Both the position numbers and the translations under genes were made by a program. Source: Tomocerus qinae (lineage: Eukaryota; Arthropoda; Collembola; Entomobryomorpha; Tomoceridae). From it: a stretch of 64,000 nucleotides of DNA. The stretch lies in assembly GCA_020055645.1 (NCBI GenBank), contig CM034550.1, positions 8,799,501 through 8,863,500 on the forward strand, in the 5' to 3' direction. Positions 62,001-64,000 of this stretch are shown here, one piece after another (positions within the stretch are counted from its first letter, which is position 1; the number at the start of each line of letters is the position of its first letter). Below the pieces are notes generated by a model. It had not been told where the DNA came from. It was given only the letters and a program-made list of their open reading frames with translations, and did not search any database.

Positions 62001-63729
62001 ACTGTTACAGCATATCCTTGTAAACAATGGATACAATGGAAACAATGAAACGCCATCGCTAATTGGATATTTTGTATTGTGTAGCTAATTGGTTTTAATT
62101 GCCTTTCCTCGACGCTCGGCGAAGCGAATGCAGTATAGTGAATGTGTTGTAGAGAGCTGCTGCATGCCGGGGACAACCAAACTGGCGAAGTTCTATCTTC
62201 AATATACCGAACGCAACTTATAATACACAATCTCACACACAAGTACCAATATATTAATAACATATTAACATATTAAGAAGGCTCACCACTCACGCCTGCA
62301 TAGCAACCACAACCACATGGACCTTTCTAAATGCATGTTAAATAATGTTTACATCTGGCTTTATTCCTCCCGAAAGATAAGTCCGATTTTTATGGGACTT
62401 AAATATTTGGAATCCTGGACTATCGATGACCACACAAGGGTTGCTGGATTTTTGATATCGTTGCTTTAAATGGTGCAAAAATGAACATTTAATAAAAACG
62501 AAAACTGATCCACTTTTTTTGGAATTTAATTTTTTAAAAAACATTAATTAAATTAAGGCCTCACGTAAATCATTAATTAAATTAAAGTTTAAATTGCGGC
62601 CTTGTTTAGGCTCGTACGGGCAGCATCTGCCCGGACTAGCTCGCGGCCAATTATTATAATAGGACTAAAATTTACTAGACTAAAATTTTTTACATGCTGC
62701 AATGAGTTGTGCACATGAAATTTTGCAAATTAGTAAGTTGTAATCTACATCATTTGTGGAAACAAATTTATTTTATAGTTATAGGTATTATAGACTTTTA
62801 CATTTTTACATATCATTTGATTGTATAGGTATATTTAATTTTTGATTGAAATCAAAACTAAATAAAATAAGTTGGTCAAGCCGAGAATATAATATTTTTG
62901 TTTGTGTGTTAAGATCCTGGATTTGTTTGTAACATTCCAACGCCACTGAGCCAAATTCAGGCTCTGAAATGTTAAAACACAACTAATGCGCCCATTTTAT
63001 TTATAGGAATTGGTACTTGTGTGTGAGATTGTGTATTATAAGTTGCGTTCGGTATATTGAAGATAGAACTTCACCAGTTTGGTTGTCCCCGGCATGCAGC
63101 AGCTCTCTACAACACATTCACTATACTGCATTCGCTTCGCCGAGCGTCGAGGAAAGGCAATTAAAACCAATTAGCTACACAATACAAAATATCCAATTAG
63201 CGATGGCGTTTCATTGTTTCCATTGTATCCATTGTTTACAAGGATATGCTGTAACAGTAATAACAGCACCTTTTTTATCTGAACAGGTTGGCTCGGCTCC
63301 ATGTCCATTGGAGTGTCATTGTTCCTGTCACCTCTGTGGGTCTCAATATGCAAGAGGAAAAGTACTCGTCTTGCTGCAGTATTCGGGGGACTGATTGCAT
63401 CCCTAGGATGTCTTTTCACTTCCTTTGCTTCACAATTTCATCAACTTATTTTAAGTTATGGAGCATTTTTAGGTTTGTTTTATGAAAAAATATTGACCCT
63501 GTAAACAATGCCATTGACTTACAAGTTACAATCCGGTTTTGTTCTAATATACCGTGTTTAATCGTGCATCGTTAATTTCAGGTGTTGGAGTTGGTTTGAC
63601 TCGAGACGCTTCATCATTAATGGTTGGTCAGTATTTCAAAAGAAAACGAGAACTAGTTGAAATAGTTGTTGTGGCTGGATCGGGTATTGGCATTCTACTC
63701 ATGTCTATTTCAATCGATAAAGCTATAAG
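43648..63729 (+). CDS. Gene B: SLC16/monocarboxylate-transporter-like MFS protein (3' partial, four exons)
   Basis: Spliced from 43648-44010, 46862-47045, 63287-63472 and 63582-63729; it continues beyond the window. The ATG at 43648 has context AAAATGG and is preceded in frame by TAA at 43621, so the start is well supported. The N-terminus is acidic (MDEEED), then Gln/Asn- and Gly-rich (SRQQQQQK, GGGGVGGRRGVGG), and unlike gene A. TM1 follows HYYPEGGWGYV, a version of the MCT signature with Tyr for Trp. TM2-TM5 match gene A at about 85% identity, including QYFKRKRELVE. Gene B lacks about 9 residues between TM1 and TM2 relative to A: FHKS joins WLGS directly, so a small exon may have been missed. 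Exon phases match A. It is a membrane transporter of unknown substrate. Confidence 0.9.
44011..46861 (+). other. Intron 1 of gene B, 2.85 kb
   Basis: Phase-0 GT-AG intron: donor GTGAGT at 44011, acceptor TATTAAAG ending at 46861. The tract before the acceptor is TTTTTGTTATG-rich. No gene, RNA or transposon was recognised inside. Confidence 0.75.
46862..47045 (+). CDS. Gene B exon 2: juxtamembrane segment and TM1
   Basis: Starts at GACTCAGGAGG after AG at 46860-46861; donor A|GTAAGT with GT at 47046. It is 184 bp, phase 0 in and phase 1 out. It codes for DSGGAAGGETKKRSDWRTLQ and then HYYPEGGWGYV, TM1 and VVFQQFHK. It corresponds to the 3' part of gene A's first visible exon. Gene B therefore has an extra intron upstream of TM1, or gene A has lost one. 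Confidence 0.88.
58096..58113. repeat. Short perfect hairpin
   Basis: Seven-base stem GCTCACG / CGTGAGC around the loop ACGA, immediately followed by GCTCG. It is GC-rich against AT-rich surroundings. No function can be assigned. Confidence 0.5.
61551..61567 (+). promoter_or_regulatory. tRNA T arm / Pol III B-box match
   Basis: GGTTCGAATCC inside a perfect 5-bp stem with a 7-nt loop. It carries all the conserved T-loop bases (G53, T54, T55, C56, A58, C61) and matches the Pol III B-box consensus. The A-box-like D arm (GCTTAATGGTAAAGC) is 221 bp downstream rather than upstream. Confidence 0.55.
61839..61844 (+). terminator. Candidate RNA polymerase III terminator (six T)
   Basis: A run of six T begins 8 bp after the 3' strand of the outer helix of the split tRNA-like locus, where a Pol III transcript covering both halves would be expected to end. 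A TTTT at 61615-61618, between the halves, could terminate earlier. Confidence 0.3.
61996..62250 (-). repeat. 255-bp inverted repeat, left arm
   Basis: The reverse complement of 61996-62250 matches 63009-63263 with a single mismatch seen by eye (TTCGCC against TTCACC near 62200/63073). Both ends of the match are abrupt. An open frame running through the arm exists in both copies only because they are duplicates; it resembles no known protein. Confidence 0.92.
62251..63008. other. 758-bp spacer between the inverted-repeat arms
   Basis: AT-rich. It contains a direct repeat CATTAATTAAATTAA (62542-62556, 62571-62585) and a GC-rich patch with a 7-bp hairpin CGGGCAG/CTGCCCG (62617-62633, loop CAT). 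A 68-codon minus-strand open frame (62338-62544) has no recognised relative. If the whole unit is a transposon, this is its body, but no transposase is visible. Confidence 0.6.
63009..63263 (+). repeat. 255-bp inverted repeat, right arm, adjacent to gene B exon 3
   Basis: Partner of 61996-62250 in opposite orientation. Its outer end (GCTGTAACAGTAATAA) stops at 63263, 23 bp before exon 3 of gene B. The branch point of that intron may therefore fall within the repeat, while the polypyrimidine tract (CACCTTTTTTATC) lies just outside it. Confidence 0.92.
63287..63472 (+). CDS. Gene B exon 3: TM2, TM3 and start of TM4
   Basis: Acceptor TCTGAACAG ending at 63286, donor GGTTTG with GT at 63473. It is 186 bp, phase 1 in and out, as in gene A. 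It codes for WLGSMSIGVSLFLSPLW, the CKRKSTRLA loop, TM3 and the start of TM4. Third codon positions differ widely from gene A while the protein is conserved, so the duplication is old and under purifying selection. The donor GTTTGT is weaker than its neighbours. Confidence 0.94.
63582..63729 (+). CDS. Gene B exon 4: end of TM4, loop 4-5 motif, TM5
   Basis: Acceptor TAATTTCAG ending at 63581, donor GTGAGT at 63730. It is 148 bp, identical in length and phase to the gene A exon at 26552-26699. It codes for VGLTRDASS, QYFKRKRELVE and TM5 (AGSGIGILLMS), ending AIR. The next exon, expected to start with the GWRLGLQ-like TM6, lies beyond the window. Confidence 0.94.
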
Positions 63730-64000
63730 GTGAGTACAATGTCACTCTATCCCCCTCATCTTATGACAACAAAGATCCTTTAAAAAACAGATAAATAATG
63801 GAAGAAACGTGTAGGAAAATTAAGTTTTAAATGCATATAAAAATGGTTTACGATGAAAAAACCCATAAATAATTCTTGTCACCATTGTTTTAAATTTTCC
63901 CATAAAACGTGGTTTTAATTACAGAATGCTAGGATAGATTTTTAGGTTTGAAATGTTTAAAAACTGTTATTGTTTGTAATTTATGTTTGTAGAATATACA
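63730..64000 (+). other. Start of gene B intron 4, truncated by window end
   Basis: At least 271 bp of AT-rich intron with no exon seen. The equivalent intron of gene A is only 83 bp. Confidence 0.7.

Larger units (their letters stand above)
47046..63286 (+). other. Intron 2 of gene B, 16.2 kb
   Basis: Phase-1 GT-AG intron at the position equivalent to the 23-kb intron of gene A. It holds the split tRNA-like locus (61506-61844), the 255-bp inverted repeat (61996-63263) and a short GC-rich hairpin at 58096-58113 (stem GCTCACG, loop ACGA). No other gene is recognised. A 37-bp segment at 50962-50998 is flanked by a good acceptor (TTCCTTTCAG) and donor (GTAAGT). Its length is not a multiple of three, so it does not fit the frame of gene B. 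Confidence 0.75.

Noticed and set aside
62617..62638. GC hairpin followed by CTAG as a Helitron 3' end
   Set aside because: Only two bases separate the hairpin from CTAG, where about ten are expected, and there is no matching 5' end or A|T insertion site.
61856..63394. Two open frames sharing a stretch of about 80 residues, suggesting a repeated protein
   Set aside because: The identity is caused by the 255-bp inverted repeat at DNA level. The right copy runs out of frame into gene B exon 3, so neither is a gene.

Overview
This is animal nuclear DNA, most likely from an arthropod and probably an insect. It is AT-rich, with GT-AG introns ranging from 68 bp to about 23 kb, large gene-poor stretches and small non-autonomous DNA transposons. 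I see no bacterial, viral or CRISPR content. The species cannot be named from the sequence.

Two genes can be supported, both on the + strand and in tandem. Both encode major facilitator proteins of the SLC16 / monocarboxylate-transporter (MCT) type. Gene A (2321-28798) is complete at its 3' end. Ten coding exons give 790 residues: a long polar Ser/Asn-rich N-terminus, 12 predicted membrane segments and a cytosolic tail of about 200 residues. Its first coding exon lies upstream and was not found. Gene B (43648-63729) starts at a clear ATG and runs off the right edge after four exons. Exons 3 and 4 of A and their counterparts in B have identical lengths (186 and 148 bp), identical phases and about 85% identical residues, so the two are tandem paralogues. 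Their N-termini and TM1 regions have diverged.

Layout: 1-2320, no gene seen, presumed intron of A. 2321-2986, first visible exon of A. 2987-26085, a 23-kb intron with an internal tandem duplication. 26086-28798, a compact block of nine exons. 28799-43647, the 3' UTR of A and the intergenic region, with two intact non-autonomous transposons: a 599-bp hAT-like element with an 8-bp target duplication and a 300-bp foldback element with a 9-bp target duplication. 43648-47045, the first two exons of B. 47046-63286, a 16-kb intron. 63287-64000, exons 3 and 4 of B and the start of its next intron.

The most unusual signal is in the large intron of B, at 61506-61844. Two tRNA halves lie in reversed order, 3' half first. 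Joined at position 37/38 they make a near-complete cloverleaf. The sequences around the junction form a 3-4-3 bulge-helix-bulge, a 10-bp helix encloses the whole unit, and a run of six T follows. This is the layout of a circularly permuted tRNA gene, to my knowledge known from some algae, nucleomorphs and archaea but not from animals. A rearranged tRNA-derived repeat is the main alternative. About 150 bp further on, a 255-bp inverted repeat with one mismatch ends 23 bp before exon 3 of gene B.
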